In this document: positions 26,234 to 35,387 of the stretch, in pieces
Layout: the number at the start of each line of letters is the position of its first letter
Position numbering within the stretch: position 1 is the stretch's first letter
Source: Burkholderiaceae bacterium 16
GTDB taxonomy: Bacteria; Pseudomonadota; Gammaproteobacteria; Burkholderiales; Burkholderiaceae
Reading direction: 5' to 3'
Assembly (NCBI GenBank): GCA_000955785.1
Contig: JYOD01000067.1
Span: 16,670 to 80,669, forward strand
Length of the DNA: 64,000 nucleotides
Made by a program: the position numbers and the translations under genes
The notes under the pieces: model-generated
Database searches by the model: none
What the model was told of the DNA's origin: nothing
Seen by the model: only the letters and a program-made list of their open reading frames with translations

Positions 26234-27469
26234 ATGGTCCTTATTAGCCGCCAGCTGTTCTCGGCCAGCCCGGAAATTCGGGTGCGAGATGTAACGCTTT
26301 CCGCACACGACGACTTCCAAACCCAGCGAGCCAAGCTTGCAAGCATCATGCTGGACGCAATGTACCAGTTCGTCGGCCTGCTAGACGTCGACGGCAAGAT
26401 GCTCGAGATCAATCGCGCAGCGCTCGAGGGAATCGGCATTCAAATGGATGACATTCGCGGAATGCCATTCTGGGAGGCCAGATGGTGGGTCATCTCTCCG
26501 GAGACCCAGCGCGTCTTGCAACAGCTGATCCGGCGCGCAAGCCAAGGCGAGTTCGTCCGCGGTGACTTCGAGGTATACGGCCAAAAGATGGGCGAGGAGA
26601 CGATCATTGTCGACTTCTCGCTATTACCTATTAGAGATACGGATGGCAACGTGGTGTTCCTGCTGCCGGAGGGGCGCAACATCACGGAAAAGAAGCGCAC
26701 CGAGGCAGCGCTTGCGCGAAAGAACGAGGAGCTTCAAGCGAGCTGGGATCTGATCTGCCGTCAGCGCGATGAACTTCAGAGTCTTTACGATCGACTCATG
26801 GTCGAGCAGAAACCTTCGGAGCGGCTGCTTTTGAACCTGCTACCCTCTCCGATAGCTGAGCGACTAAAAGCACGTCCGGAAATTGTAGCCAACGGCATTC
26901 CGGAAGTCATAGCCGACAGCTTTCCGGAAGTGACGGTCTTGTTTGCGGACATCGTGGCTTTCACCCGTTTCTCGGTGGGGATGAGCGCCGAGCGCCTGGT
27001 CGCAGTGCTCAATGAGATCTTCACCGAATTCGACACCATCGCGGTTCGCCGCGGACTTGAGAAGATCAAGACAATCGGGGACGCTTACATGGCAGCAGCT
27101 GGGCTACCGGAACCGGTTTCTGACCCTGCTGTCCGAGCTGCCGACATGGCACTGGACATGATAGACGCGCTCAGACTGTTTAATCGACGCACCGGCTATA
27201 ACCTCCGGATGCGAATTGGCATCAATAGTGGATCGGTAGTGGCCGGCGTCATCGGTAAGCGCAAGTTCATTTACGACTTATGGGGCGATGCCGTCAACAC
27301 TGCAAGTCGGATGGAGTCCCATAGTTTGGCTGGACGGATTCAAGTTACCGACGCAACTCGCAATCGATTGGGAGAATCCTTTCTGTTCGAAGAACGCGGC
27401 ATCATCGCGGCAAAGGGGATCGGTGCAGTGCATACCTGGTTCCTGACTGGCCGCCGCGAGCCGCTATAG
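26234..27469 (+). CDS. PAS-domain class III adenylate cyclase
   Basis: This 411-residue protein has a PAS sensor domain (about residues 38-155, ending LLPEGRNITEKKRTEA), a coiled-coil linker (155-200), the LLLNLLPSPIAERLK segment, and a class III cyclase catalytic domain (230-400). Metal-binding D239 (VLFADIVAFT) and D283 (IGDAYM), adenine-selecting K279 and D348 (YDLWGDAVN), and transition-state N355 and R359 are all visible. ATP, not GTP, is therefore the likely substrate, and no transmembrane helix is seen. It should make cAMP in response to a PAS-sensed signal. It lies 0.45 kb before the first giant kinase. Confidence 0.87.
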   Translation: MVLISRQLFSASPEIRVRDVTLSAHDDFQTQRAKLASIMLDAMYQFVGLLDVDGKMLEINRAALEGIGIQMDDIRGMPFWEARWWVISPETQRVLQQLIRRASQGEFVRGDFEVYGQKMGEETIIVDFSLLPIRDTDGNVVFLLPEGRNITEKKRTEAALARKNEELQASWDLICRQRDELQSLYDRLMVEQKPSERLLLNLLPSPIAERLKARPEIVANGIPEVIADSFPEVTVLFADIVAFTRFSVGMSAERLVAVLNEIFTEFDTIAVRRGLEKIKTIGDAYMAAAGLPEPVSDPAVRAADMALDMIDALRLFNRRTGYNLRMRIGINSGSVVAGVIGKRKFIYDLWGDAVNTASRMESHSLAGRIQVTDATRNRLGESFLFEERGIIAAKGIGAVHTWFLTGRREPL

Positions 27470-27917
27470 CGATAGGTGTTTTCCCCTGACCAGAATTCTC
27501 CGAGCCACCTTCGCTTCCACGTTTTTCGAATGCGCGTCACGACGCTGCAAGAGCCGCATTTAATAGCAGCTGTTGCAGATCCCTATTTCGGCCAACGTAG
27601 AGATTTGAGCGCCGTTACCTAACCCTTGCGCTGACGCTTGCCGATCGCGTGGAGCATTGCAGTGAGGTTGCGGGAGATGCGCAGGGTGGCCATCCGATTC
27701 CCTTTGGCTATTGTGACTCCGGCTCCATGGCATGCCTGATGGAAGAAATATGACGCGGGGCAGACACGCGAACCGTTAATGCCTCAACGTGGCAAAATTG
27801 CTTCGCTCGGCCGCCCTGGCCAGCTCACCGGTACGATAGCCGCAAAGGCATAATGTCTGACGCATCCGGTCCAGAAACACCAAAGACGGCTACCGACTTG
27901 AGAGTAGAGCACGGCAG
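27470..27917. other. Intergenic region (448 bp)
   Basis: No gene of normal length. A 24-codon frame on the minus strand (27616-27690, starting MATLRISRNLTAML) has an AGGGAA-like site, but I do not recognise it and do not call it. Presumably the promoter of the giant kinase lies here. Confidence 0.4.
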
Positions 27918-30900
27918 ATGAACTCATTGTTTTCCTTCGGCACTGAGACGGGCGTCGGCTTCCAGATCGCATGGGAGGACGGCGATCGCGTTGTGGGTCG
28001 AGGCTGGCGCCTCGGCCCAGTTGGCGAACCGAAGGCCGTGCTGGCTGTGTGGCCCGCAGCCGAGCACCCGCTGCCCTCTAGCCTCGCTCGCCTCGCACAC
28101 GAATACGACTTGAAGGGTGAGCTGGAAGGCAGTTGGGCGGTGCGGCCGCTAGAGCTTGTGCGGGAACATGGTCGGACTGTTTTGCTGCTTGAGGACCCCG
28201 GCGGCGAGCCGCTTGCCGGGCTACTGGGCGCCCCCATGGAGGTAGGCCGTTTCTTGCGCCTGGCCATCAGCATCACCGCGGCCTTGGACCAGTTCCACCA
28301 GCGGGGTCTTATACACAAGGACATCAAGCCGGCCCATATCCTAGTGAACGATGCCCCTATCGAGGCGCGGCTCACGGGCTTCGGCATTGTCTCGCGCCAG
28401 TCGCGCGAGCGCCAGGCACTGGCGCCACCGGAAGAGATCGCCGGCACGCTGGCCTACATGGCCCCCGAGCAGACCGGACGCATGAACCGGTCAATCGACG
28501 CGCGGAGCGACCTCTATTCGCTCGGCGTCACGCTCTATCAAATGCTCACGGGCGTGCTACCGTTCGTCACCGACGACCCGATGGACCTGTTGCACAGCCA
28601 CCTCGCCCGACAGCCAGTGCCGCCGGCGGAACGGGTACCGTCGATCCCGCCATTGCTTTCCGCCATGGTGATGAAGCTGCTCTCCAAGACGGCGGAGGAG
28701 CGCTACCAGACCGCAGCGGGGCTGGAGGCCGATCTACGGCGCAGTTTGGCCGCATGGGAAAGCCGGGGAAGCATTAATACCTTCCCGCTCGGCGAGCACG
28801 ACCTGCCTGATCGCCCATTGATTCCGGAGCGGCTCTATGGACGGGAGCGCGAGATTGAGACCTTGCTCGCTGCCTTCGATAGGGTGGTGACCCAGGGCAC
28901 GCCAGAGATTGTGCTGGTCTCCGGCTACGCCGGTATCGGGAAGACCTCGGCCGTGCTTGCGTTGCGCAGCGCACTGGCTCTGAGGAATGGCCTCTTTGCC
29001 TCGGGCAAGTTCGATCAGTACAAGCGAGACGTCCCGTATGCGACGTTGGCTCAGGCTTTCCAGAATCTGGTCCGCCCACTACTGGGCAAGAGCGAGGCCG
29101 ACTTGGCGCCCTGGCGCGCCGCACTGGCGGAGGCGCTGGGCCCGAATGGCGGCCTCATGGTGCCGCTCGTACCCGAGCTCGGGCTGATTCTGGGGCCGCA
29201 GTCGCCGGTTCCGGAGCTGCCGCCGCGCGACGAACAGCACCGATTCCAGATGGTTTTCCAGCGCCTGCTTGCCGTCTTTGCCCAACCCGCGCATCCGCTG
29301 GCACTCTTTCTCGACGACCTGCAGTGGCTGGATGCGGCAACACTTGATCTGCTCGAGTATCTGGCGACCCAGCCGGAGGTACGCCATCTGCTGCTTATCG
29401 GAGCCTATCGGAATGACGACGTTAAGCCCGGACATCCGTTGCTACTGCGATTGCCGGCAATCCGCCAGGCCGGCGGGCGGGTAAATGACATCGCACTTTC
29501 CCCCCTTGGGTTCGACGATGTAAGCAGACTCATCGTCGATGCCTTGCATTGCGCACCTGGGGACGCTGCACCTCTGGCCCGCCTGGTGCAGAAGAAGACT
29601 GGCGGTAACCCATTTTTCGCCATCCAGTTCCTTACCGCCCTGACCGAAGAGGGGCTGCTCGTTTTCGATCATCGTGGCGCGCGCTGGTCTTGGGACCTTG
29701 AGCAGATTCGGGCCAAGGGCTTCACCGACAATGTGGTCGATCTCATGCTCGCCAAGCTGAGGCGCCTTCCCGCGGCGACCCGTAACGCCCTGATGCAGTT
29801 GGCGTGTCTCGGTAATGACGCGGGGATCGCTATCCTGGCCATGGTCCAGGATGCCAGCGAGGCTGAGCTGGACGCGGCTCTGTGGCCGGCGGTACGCGCC
29901 GGACTTGTGTTGCGTTTGGGAAATACCTACAGATTCCTGCACGATCGTATCCAGGAGGCGGCCTACGCGCTGATTCCTGAAGGCGCGCGGCCGGCATCGC
30001 ACCTCGCTATTGGCAGACGGCTCGCTGCGGGCACGCCGCCTGAGGCAATAGCGGAGCGTGTCTTCGATATCGTCGGCCAGCTCAACCGCGGCGCCGACCT
30101 CGTCACCGCGGCCGAGGAGCGGGAGCAAGTGGCTGAGCTGAATCTGCTCGCAGGCCAGCGCGCCAAGGCGTCCACGGCCTACGCCTCGGCGCTGACCTAT
30201 CTCACCGCCGGTGCAGCGCTCGTGCAGGGGGACGCCTGGAAGCACCGGCCCAAGTTTGCTTTCGCGCTCGAGTTCCACCTCGCCGAATGCGAATTTCTGA
30301 CCGGCGCGTCGGCCGCGGCGGACGCGCGCCTGGCCGAGCTCGCGCGCCGTGCCGCCAGCCTCCCCGATCTAGCCTCCGTCACCCAGCTGCGGCTGGAGCT
30401 GTTTCTGGCCATCGGCCAGCGCGAGCGCGCCGTCGAGGTGGGCCTCGACTACCTGTGCCACGCCGGCATCCCATGTTTGGCACACCCGACAGATGAGGAG
30501 GTTCTACAGGAATACGATCGGATGTGGCGGCAGCTTGGCGACCGCCCGATCGAGGCGCTGCTCGACCTGCCGATGATGACCAATGCGGTCGCGTGCGAGA
30601 CAATGGATGTCCTGACCGCGCTAATGCTGCCGGCCTGGTACACCGACGTGAACCTGGGCTCCCTTATCATCGGACGGATGGCAAACCTCAGCCTCGAGCG
30701 GGGCAACAGCGACGCGTCGTGCCTCGCCTATACCTGGCTCGGCATGATCCTGGGGCCTCAATCCGGCGACTACAAGGCGGCATTCCGCTTCGGCCAGCTC
30801 GGCCTGAACCTGGTCGAGCAGCGCGGGCTGGACCGCTTCAGGGCCCGCGTCTACCAGGCATTCGGCGGCCACGTGATGCAATGGACGCAACCCATCCGTG

Positions 30901-33425
30901 CCGCGCGCAGCCTGGTGCGGCGCGCTTTCGACGTGGCCAGCAAGCTTGGTGACCTTACCTACGCGTCCTTCGCGCGCAACAACCTCATTACGCAGTTACT
31001 CGCCTGCGGCGATCCGCTTGCCGAGGTGCAGAACGAAGCCGAGGCCACGATCGGCTTCGCGCGCCGGGCGAGGTTCGGTCTCGCCGTCGACCGGGCTACC
31101 CCCCAGCTCCAGCTAGCGCGAACTCTGCGCGGCCTGACCCCGGTTTTCGGGGTCTTCGATGATGATGATTTCGACGAGCAGCAGTTTGAGCGGTATCTGG
31201 ATGAGGCTCCGTGCCCCACGCTCGCCACCTGCTGGTACTGGATCCGAAAACTGCAGGCACGCTTCCTCGCCGACGACTACCCAGCCGCCATAGCGGCGGC
31301 GGACAGGGCAAAACGTCTCCTCTGGACATCGCCATCGTTCTTCGAGCAGGCGGAATACCACTTCTACGCCGCGTTGGCGCGGGCCGCATGCTGCGGCACG
31401 TCCGCCGCGCCACAACGGGCCAAGCACTTGGAGGCATTGGCCGCCCATCATCGCCAGCTCCTGATCTGGGCCGAGCAATGCCCAGAGAATTTCGAGAACA
31501 GAGCCGCGTTGGTTGGCGCGGAAATCGCCCGCCTGGATGGGCGCGAAGTTGATGCAATGGGCCTCTACGAGCAGGCCATCCGCTCCGCACAGGACAATGA
31601 TTTCATCCATAACCAGGCGCTCGCCAACGAGTTGGCCGCACGGTTCTATGCCGGCCGTGGCTTCGAGAAGGTGGCACGCGTGTATTTGCAGGACGCCCGC
31701 CACAGCTATCTCCGCTGGGGCGCCGATGGCAAGGTGCGGCAACTTGATGCGTTGTATCCGCACCTCTGGGGGGAAGAGCGGCCGCCCGCACCGACGATGA
31801 CGATCGGCGCACCGGTCGAACATCTGGACCTCGCCACCGTGATTGCCGTGTCGCAGGCGGTGTCGGGCGAGCTCGTCCTGGACAAATTACTCGACACACT
31901 CATGCGCACCGCGATTGAACAGGCCGGCGCGGAACGGGGGCTGCTGATCTTGCCCCGAGGGGACGAGCAGCGCATTGCAGCAGAGGCTACGACCGGTGGC
32001 GATACTGTCACGGTGCAGCTCCGCGACGAGAGCGTGACTGCGACTGCGCTGCCGGTATCAATGATCCACTATGTCCTGCGCACCCGCGAGAACATCATTC
32101 TCGACAATGCCGCGACACAGAAGCCATTTTCCGACGATCCGTACATTCTGCAGCATCATGCCCGATCCATTCTCTGCCTGCCGTTGCTTACGCAGGCCAA
32201 GCTCGTCGGTGTGCTCTACCTCGAGAACAACCTCGCGCCACGCGTCTTTGTGCCGACCCGCACCACCGTGCTGAAGATGCTTGCCTCGCAGGCGGCGACC
32301 GCGCTGGAGATTACTTGCTTGTACCGGGATCTCGCACAACGCGAAGCGAAGATTCAGCGCTTGGTCGAGGCCAACATCATCGGGATCTGCATCTGGCACA
32401 TGGACGGCCGGATCCTCGAGGCCAATGACGCGTTCCTGCGCATGCTGGGCTACGACCGCGAGGACCTCGCCTCGGCCCCCTTGCGCTGGACGGACCTGAC
32501 GCCCCCGGACTGGCGCGAGCGTGACGCACGGTTGGTCCAGGACCTTCGGATCAGCGGGACCTTGCCGCCGTTCGAAAAAGAGTTCTTCCGCAAGGATGGA
32601 AGCCGCGTGCTCGTCCTGCTAGGGTGCGCGACATTCGAAGAGGGTGGGGACCAAGGTGTCTCCTACATACTTGATCTAACCGAGCGCAAGCGCGCCGAGG
32701 AGGCGCTGCACCAGGCACAGGCCGAACTGGCACACGTTACCCGCGTGACGACGTTGAACGCGCTGACCGCCTCGATCGCTCACGAGGTCAACCAGCCGTT
32801 GGCCGCCATTGTCACCAACGCCAATGCGGCCCTGCGCTGGCTCGCTCGCCAGCCGCCCGATCTCGCCGAGGTGCGAGAGACGTTGGGGCGCATCGTTCAG
32901 GATGGCCATCGGGCTGGCGCAGTGATTGGAGGAATGCGTGCGCTGCTTAAGAAGACGGCCGCCGTCACGGCGCGCCTTGACATGAACACCCTTATCGAAG
33001 ACACGATTGCCCTCATCCAGGGAGAGGTAGGCCGCCATCAAGTCCTGCTCCGGACGGAGCTGGCGCCTGACCTGCCGCCGGTTGTGGGTGACCGGGTGCA
33101 GTTGCAGCAGGTGCTCCTGAACCTGATGATGAATAGCATCGAGGCAATGAAAGAGGTAGCAGAGCGGCCGCGGGAACTGCTGATTCGGTCAAGCCTCGAC
33201 GCATCGGGCGCTGTGCTGGTTGCCGTTCAGGACGCTGGCATCGGGCTGGAGCCGGAAGATCCGGAGCGGGTTTTCCAGACGTTCTTCACTACCAAGGCCG
33301 AAGGTCTGGGCATGGGCCTGGCGATCTGCCGGTTGATCGTCGAGGCACATGGAGGGCGGCTGTGGGCCAGCCCCAATGCGCCTTGCGGGGCCGTGTTTCA
33401 GTTCACCCTGCCGCCTCAAGACTAG
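27918..33425 (+). CDS. Giant hybrid sensor: Ser/Thr-kinase-like, AAA ATPase, GAF, PAS and histidine kinase (copy 1)
   Basis: This is a single 1835-residue chain. Order: Ser/Thr-kinase-like domain (about 1-285), AAA/STAND ATPase with Walker A GYAGIGKT (336-343) and Walker B LALFLDDLQWLD (461-472), long helical region (about 700-1290), GAF (about 1310-1450), PAS (about 1480-1590), and histidine kinase with phospho-acceptor H1622 in SIAHEVNQPLAAIV. The HATPase lies at the end, with N-box NLMMNSIEAM. The kinase-like domain keeps HKDIKP (133-138), but DFG is GFG (TGFG at 153-156) and no VAIK lysine is evident, so it may be a pseudokinase. It converges with a FixJ-type regulator, the probable partner. 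No membrane helices are seen. Confidence 0.9.
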   Translation: MNSLFSFGTETGVGFQIAWEDGDRVVGRGWRLGPVGEPKAVLAVWPAAEHPLPSSLARLAHEYDLKGELEGSWAVRPLELVREHGRTVLLLEDPGGEPLAGLLGAPMEVGRFLRLAISITAALDQFHQRGLIHKDIKPAHILVNDAPIEARLTGFGIVSRQSRERQALAPPEEIAGTLAYMAPEQTGRMNRSIDARSDLYSLGVTLYQMLTGVLPFVTDDPMDLLHSHLARQPVPPAERVPSIPPLLSAMVMKLLSKTAEERYQTAAGLEADLRRSLAAWESRGSINTFPLGEHDLPDRPLIPERLYGREREIETLLAAFDRVVTQGTPEIVLVSGYAGIGKTSAVLALRSALALRNGLFASGKFDQYKRDVPYATLAQAFQNLVRPLLGKSEADLAPWRAALAEALGPNGGLMVPLVPELGLILGPQSPVPELPPRDEQHRFQMVFQRLLAVFAQPAHPLALFLDDLQWLDAATLDLLEYLATQPEVRHLLLIGAYRNDDVKPGHPLLLRLPAIRQAGGRVNDIALSPLGFDDVSRLIVDALHCAPGDAAPLARLVQKKTGGNPFFAIQFLTALTEEGLLVFDHRGARWSWDLEQIRAKGFTDNVVDLMLAKLRRLPAATRNALMQLACLGNDAGIAILAMVQDASEAELDAALWPAVRAGLVLRLGNTYRFLHDRIQEAAYALIPEGARPASHLAIGRRLAAGTPPEAIAERVFDIVGQLNRGADLVTAAEEREQVAELNLLAGQRAKASTAYASALTYLTAGAALVQGDAWKHRPKFAFALEFHLAECEFLTGASAAADARLAELARRAASLPDLASVTQLRLELFLAIGQRERAVEVGLDYLCHAGIPCLAHPTDEEVLQEYDRMWRQLGDRPIEALLDLPMMTNAVACETMDVLTALMLPAWYTDVNLGSLIIGRMANLSLERGNSDASCLAYTWLGMILGPQSGDYKAAFRFGQLGLNLVEQRGLDRFRARVYQAFGGHVMQWTQPIRAARSLVRRAFDVASKLGDLTYASFARNNLITQLLACGDPLAEVQNEAEATIGFARRARFGLAVDRATPQLQLARTLRGLTPVFGVFDDDDFDEQQFERYLDEAPCPTLATCWYWIRKLQARFLADDYPAAIAAADRAKRLLWTSPSFFEQAEYHFYAALARAACCGTSAAPQRAKHLEALAAHHRQLLIWAEQCPENFENRAALVGAEIARLDGREVDAMGLYEQAIRSAQDNDFIHNQALANELAARFYAGRGFEKVARVYLQDARHSYLRWGADGKVRQLDALYPHLWGEERPPAPTMTIGAPVEHLDLATVIAVSQAVSGELVLDKLLDTLMRTAIEQAGAERGLLILPRGDEQRIAAEATTGGDTVTVQLRDESVTATALPVSMIHYVLRTRENIILDNAATQKPFSDDPYILQHHARSILCLPLLTQAKLVGVLYLENNLAPRVFVPTRTTVLKMLASQAATALEITCLYRDLAQREAKIQRLVEANIIGICIWHMDGRILEANDAFLRMLGYDREDLASAPLRWTDLTPPDWRERDARLVQDLRISGTLPPFEKEFFRKDGSRVLVLLGCATFEEGGDQGVSYILDLTERKRAEEALHQAQAELAHVTRVTTLNALTASIAHEVNQPLAAIVTNANAALRWLARQPPDLAEVRETLGRIVQDGHRAGAVIGGMRALLKKTAAVTARLDMNTLIEDTIALIQGEVGRHQVLLRTELAPDLPPVVGDRVQLQQVLLNLMMNSIEAMKEVAERPRELLIRSSLDASGAVLVAVQDAGIGLEPEDPERVFQTFFTTKAEGLGMGLAICRLIVEAHGGRLWASPNAPCGAVFQFTLPPQD

Positions 33426-33457
33426 ACCCTCCGCCGATGGCGGGAGGCTACAGGGAC

Positions 33458-34117
33458 TCAAAGCAGCGACTCGCAAATGCCGAGTTGCTGTGCCATCAAT
33501 ACAAGCTCGGCAAAGGTGCGCGCCTTCATCTTGCGCATGGCGTGGCCGCGATGAATTTTCACGGTGATCTCGCTGATACCTAGTTCGCCGGCGATCTGCT
33601 TGTTCAGCAGACCGGTCACCACCATGCGCATGACCTCGGCCTCACGCGGCGTCAGGCTCTGGTAGCTGGCTCGCAGTTCATCCAGCTTACGCATGCCATG
33701 GCGGCGATCCTGATCCTTTTGCAAGGCGGCCGCCACGGCATCGAGCAGGTCCTGCTCGCGGAATGGCTTCGCCAGAAAATCCTCCGCGCCAGCCTTCATG
33801 GCAGCCACGGTCATGGGGATGTCGCCGTAGCCAGTCATAAAAATGATTGGGACTTGGATGCCCATTTGGGACAGCTGAGTCTGTAGGTCCAGGCCACTCT
33901 GCCCGCGGAGCCTGACATCGAGCAGAAGGCAAGTGGGCGCGTCCGGGAACGCGAATGCTAGCAGTTCGGCAGCGGATGCGAACAGTGCGACGCGCATCCC
34001 GACTGATCGGAAGAGGTTCTCCAACGCGCCGCGAAGCATCGCGTCGTCATCAACGATTAGCACCATCGCTTCATCACTCGCACTGGCGTCCGCGGTTACG
34101 AAGCTGTTGATTGTCAC
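33458..34117 (-). CDS. FixJ/NarL-type response regulator (receiver + LuxR HTH), copy 1
   Basis: This 219-residue regulator has a receiver domain (acidic VDDD, phospho-acceptor Asp in LLLDVRLRGQSG, Thr in FMTGYGD, Lys in AKPFREQD). A LuxR-type helix-turn-helix follows (LTPREAEVMRMVVTGLLNKQIAGELGIS, ITVKIHRGHAMRKM). I chose the GTG at 34117 because GGAG lies 7 bases before it; a GTG at 34135 is in frame. It converges with the giant histidine kinase (32-bp gap), the likely phosphodonor. A TATACCATGGGGTTA dyad lies ~120 bp upstream. The close paralogue at 45524 lies near the second YcaC-like hydrolase of subgroup B. Confidence 0.87.
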   Translation of the reverse strand: MTINSFVTADASASDEAMVLIVDDDAMLRGALENLFRSVGMRVALFASAAELLAFAFPDAPTCLLLDVRLRGQSGLDLQTQLSQMGIQVPIIFMTGYGDIPMTVAAMKAGAEDFLAKPFREQDLLDAVAAALQKDQDRRHGMRKLDELRASYQSLTPREAEVMRMVVTGLLNKQIAGELGISEITVKIHRGHAMRKMKARTFAELVLMAQQLGICESLL

Positions 34118-34584
34118 AGTCAATCTCCAGTGCACTCATCGGTGCGCGGGGTCTGGGCAGGCCCACTCACGCCAATTTGGCATGACCCCCGCAAAACATT
34201 GTATTACAGCACATTGCCGGAGTCCTGAGTACTTATACCATGGGGTTAGTTCGGCGTGGATCTTGGAGCCAGCCCCAGCCAGTATGCAGGGTGTGACACA
34301 TCAGAGTCGCACACAGCCCTATGTCTCCCCACGCCGCAAGGGCCGGCGAAGCTATTCCCGTTTGCTGTGGAACGGCCTAGCGGCGTCGCGATGAAACCAG
34401 GGCCGCGCACGACTAATACGAATCGACAATGGTCATGGCCGACTGCGCCGACTATGCTTGCGTCAGGTTGCGACCCGGATAAAAACGCCAGTCGCGGCCC
34501 TTATACCTAGCCGCCCCGACGCGGCTCTGTCGCTGCGGCCAGTGCCGCGGCAGCCCATACTCTCGCCCCCAACAGGAGCACGCA
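34118..34584. other. Divergent intergenic region (467 bp)
   Basis: It separates the regulator (minus) from the hydrolase (plus). It holds the dyad at 34233-34250 and a short element at about 34411-34438 (CTAATACGAA..GACAATGG) that recurs at about 42773 before the catalase gene. No gene is visible. Confidence 0.45.
34233..34250. promoter_or_regulatory. Dyad resembling sites at 44850 and 44969
   Basis: The sequence TTATACCATGGGGTTAGT contains an imperfect dyad with a TACC / GGTA-like core, seen on the minus strand as CCATGGTATAA. It lies between the divergent response regulator and subgroup-B hydrolase. Similarity to the two stronger dyads suggests a regulator site, by inference only. Confidence 0.3.
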
Positions 34585-35271
34585 ATGTCCAATCCCAATC
34601 TTGAAGTCCTCACCCCGCAGAACAGCCAGCTGATCTTCATCGACCATCAACCGCAGATGGCTTTCGGCGTCCAGTCGATGGACCGCCAGGCGATGAAGAA
34701 CAACGTCGTCGGCCTGGCCAAGGCGGCAAAGATCTTCAATATCCCGACCACGATCACCACCGTCGAGAGCGAGTCGTTCTCGGGCTTCACCTATCCGGAA
34801 CTGCTCGACGTGTTCCCGGACCAGAAGACGCTGGAGCGCACCTCGATGAACTCGTGGGACGACCAGAAGGTGCGCGATGCGCTCAAGGCCAACGGCCGCA
34901 ACAAGGTGATCGTGGCCGGCCTGTGGACTGAGGTCTGCAACACCACCTTCGCGCTGTGCGCCATGCTCGAAGGCAACTACGAGATCTACATGGTCGCCGA
35001 CGCTTCGGGCGGGACCAGCAAGGAAGCCCACGACTACGCCATGCAACGCATGGTCCAGGCCGGCGTGGTGCCGGTGACCTGGCAGCAGGTGCTGCTCGAA
35101 TGGCAACGCGACTGGGCCCACCGCGACACCTATGACGCCGTAATGAAGCTGGTGAAGGAACACTCGGGCGCCTATGGCATGGGTGTCGACTACGCGTACA
35201 CGATGGTCCACAAGGCCGCCCAGCGCACGGCTACGGGCCACGAATCCATCGCCCCGGTGCCCGCACGCTAA
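34585..35271 (+). CDS. YcaC-like isochorismatase-fold cysteine hydrolase (copy 3, subgroup B)
   Basis: This 228-residue hydrolase has catalytic residues D20 (FIDHQP), R85 (ERTSMNSW) and C118 (WTEVCNTTF), the same positions as in E. coli YcaC, whose substrate is unknown. It differs from subgroup A by the start LEVLTPQNSQL and by a longer C-terminal tail (GAYGMGVDYAYTMVHKAAQRT). It is divergent from the FixJ-type regulator and followed by a hairpin, then the Tat-exported alpha/beta-hydrolase. The near-identical copy at 48732 sits near the second regulator, so regulation by the FixJ-type proteins is plausible. A good AGGAG site precedes the ATG. Confidence 0.87.
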   Translation: MSNPNLEVLTPQNSQLIFIDHQPQMAFGVQSMDRQAMKNNVVGLAKAAKIFNIPTTITTVESESFSGFTYPELLDVFPDQKTLERTSMNSWDDQKVRDALKANGRNKVIVAGLWTEVCNTTFALCAMLEGNYEIYMVADASGGTSKEAHDYAMQRMVQAGVVPVTWQQVLLEWQRDWAHRDTYDAVMKLVKEHSGAYGMGVDYAYTMVHKAAQRTATGHESIAPVPAR

Positions 35272-35294
35272 ACGCTGATCAAGAAGAAGATAGT

Positions 35295-35331
35295 CATCGG
35301 CCTACGCACGATTTCCGTGTATAGGCCGATG
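35295..35331 (+). terminator. Hairpin after the subgroup-B hydrolase
   Basis: A perfect 10-bp inverted repeat (CATCGGCCTA / TAGGCCGATG) with a 17-base loop lies 24 bp after the stop codon. There is no T-run, so it could be a weak terminator or a processing/stability hairpin between this gene and the next one. Confidence 0.45.
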
Positions 35332-35387
35332 CAACCAGCGATCTCTTTCATCCAGGATTTCGAGCCAACGTTCGGCTAGCCCTAATC

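Noticed and set aside
27616..27690. 24-codon minus-strand frame MATLRISRNLTAML...
   Set aside because: It has a fair ribosome site but is too short and unrecognised to support as a gene.
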